Under the pieces are notes generated by a model. That model had not been told where the DNA came from. It worked only from the letters and a program-made list of their open reading frames with translations, and made no database searches. From the NCBI GenBank assembly GCA_030691295.1, contig JAUYEQ010000570.1, forward strand, positions 1 to 8,988: a stretch of 8,988 nt of DNA. Direction: 5' to 3'. Of this stretch, positions 8,448 through 8,988 are shown piece by piece. Each line of letters begins with the position of its first letter. The stretch's first letter is position 1. A program made the translations under genes and the position numbers. This stretch comes from Bacteroidota bacterium (lineage in GTDB: Bacteria > Bacteroidota > Bacteroidia > Bacteroidales > Prolixibacteraceae).

Positions 8448-8472
8448 TAAAAAAAAATGCTTGCTTCATTTT
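8448..8472 (-). terminator. Weak candidate terminator for the sigma-54 activator gene
   Basis: Read on the minus strand, AAAATG and CATTTT form a 6-base-pair stem around a 7-base loop, followed by a continuous T-run (nine T residues counted from the stem). It lies about 50 bases after the activator stop. The stem has a single G-C pair and would be unstable, so this is tentative. Confidence 0.25.
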
Positions 8473-8520
8473 ACCCATACAAACCGTTATAGACCAGCTT
8501 TTTTTGTATGCAAATTATCT

Positions 8521-8988
8521 TCATTCGTCCTCGTTCGTGCTTGAGCTTTTTGAGACTTTGATGTTGTATTTCTTCATCCGTCTGATCAATGCATCACGGG
8601 TAATACCAAGCAATTCAGCAGTTTTGTTTTGATTGTAATTCATTTCTTTCAAAGCCAGATGAACCAGTTTAAGTTCGTTTTCTTCCAGATTGAAATTTAT
8701 TTTTTCCTTTTCCTTTTCAGAATCATGGCCTTCGTATGTTTGAAAATCACTGGCTTTTAAAGTTTCTGTTTTGCAGAGTATTATTGCACGCTCGATCATA
8801 TTTCGTAATTCGCGTACATTTCCGGGGAAAGAATAATTCAATAAAGCGTTGATAGCCTCTCTTTCGATGACTGGAACAGGTTTGTTTAACTTCCGGGCAA
8901 AATCGTTGGTGTAATGCGTTAAAAGTGGCTCAATATCATTAATGCGTTCGCGTAATGGTGGAATATGAATGTGAATTGTATTTAAACG
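8521..8988 (-). CDS. Sigma-54-dependent transcriptional activator, C-terminal part (5' end outside window)
   Basis: The frame is open to the right window edge, so only the last 155 residues are seen; a TTG at 8839-8841 lies inside the domain and is not a start. The visible part begins in the AAA+ ATPase domain of bacterial enhancer-binding proteins: 'RLNTIHIHIPPLRERINDIE' (residues 1-20), then the sensor II region 'NYSFPGNVRELRNMIERAI'. A charged linker of about 30 residues follows, then a Fis-type helix-turn-helix, 'ALKEMNYNQNKTAELLGI' and 'TRDALIRRMKKYNI', near the C-terminus. Such proteins bind upstream DNA and use ATP to open sigma-54 promoters. The Walker motifs, the GAFTGA loop and any N-terminal sensor or receiver domain are outside the window, so the signal and the targets cannot be named. 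The gene converges on yidC across a repeat-rich gap. Confidence 0.93.
   Translation of the reverse strand, partial: RLNTIHIHIPPLRERINDIEPLLTHYTNDFARKLNKPVPVIEREAINALLNYSFPGNVRELRNMIERAIILCKTETLKASDFQTYEGHDSEKEKEKINFNLEENELKLVHLALKEMNYNQNKTAELLGITRDALIRRMKKYNIKVSKSSSTNEDE

Larger units (their letters stand above)
7973..8520. other. Gene-free convergent intergenic region, rich in inverted repeats
   Basis: No coding frame with a plausible start, length or family signature is present; the longest ATG-initiated frame noticed on the plus strand, at 8167, is 14 codons. The stretch is full of palindromes: AAGAAAT/ATTTCTT (8017-8035), GATCC/GGATC (8048-8068), GCGGC/GCCGC (8084-8096), GTCCCG/CGGGAC (8213-8230), ATTCCAAT/ATTGGAAT (8299-8316), and the long inverted repeat 8101-8438. 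It separates the 3' ends of yidC and the sigma-54 activator gene. Confidence 0.8.

Noticed and set aside
8476..8510. CATACAAA/TTTGTATG inverted pair just after the activator stop
   Set aside because: The 8-base stem has a 19-base loop and no T-run follows directly on the minus strand. It overlaps the T-run/GTAT direct repeat, so it is unlikely to be the gene's terminator.
7973..8520. Possible sigma-54 promoter linked to the activator gene
   Set aside because: I found no GG-N10-GC pair with the TGGCAC/TTGCA surroundings on either strand in this gap.

Overview
The window looks like a piece of a chromosome from the phylum Bacteroidota, probably the Bacteroidales/Marinilabiliales side (inference). 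The reasons are moderately AT-rich DNA, starts preceded by A/T-rich sequence instead of Shine-Dalgarno motifs, upstream boxes matching the phylum-specific -7 element TAnnTTTG, the multi-repeat DUF349 protein, and the tight pyrG-yidC gene pair. Most of the DNA is conserved housekeeping sequence. I see no phage, plasmid, CRISPR, tRNA or rRNA gene, and no defence cluster.

Layout. Positions 1-1059 (+) hold the C-terminal part of an AddB-like PD-(D/E)XK nuclease with a predicted iron-sulfur cluster; its start lies outside the window. It converges on trmD (1130-1810, -), the tRNA m1G37 methyltransferase. The 70-base gap between the two stops is almost filled by two heptamer tandem arrays. A divergent promoter region (1811-2034) separates trmD from a 741-residue protein (2035-4260, +) with a very acidic N-terminal tail, five DUF349 repeats and a C-terminal coiled coil. 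This gene ends in a strong terminator. A new promoter then drives pyrG (CTP synthase, 4393-5997, TTG start) and yidC (membrane insertase, 6009-7937), separated by 11 bases and closed by a second strong terminator. At the right edge, 8521-8988 (-) is the C-terminal part of a sigma-54-dependent activator with a Fis-type helix-turn-helix.

The roughly 580 bases between yidC and the activator gene contain no plausible gene but are densely structured. The core is a 338-base imperfect inverted repeat (8101-8438) whose matching blocks have nearly the same spacing on both arms. Around and inside it are several short perfect hairpins, a possible outer inverted pair, and three copies of a T-run followed by GTAT. 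This is the part of the window most worth following up; a non-autonomous mobile element (MITE-like) or an intergenic repeat family is the most economical reading, but that is inference.

Functionally, the genes serve DNA repair, tRNA modification, pyrimidine nucleotide supply, inner-membrane protein insertion and transcriptional control. Apart from the pyrG-yidC operon, nothing suggests that they form one pathway.
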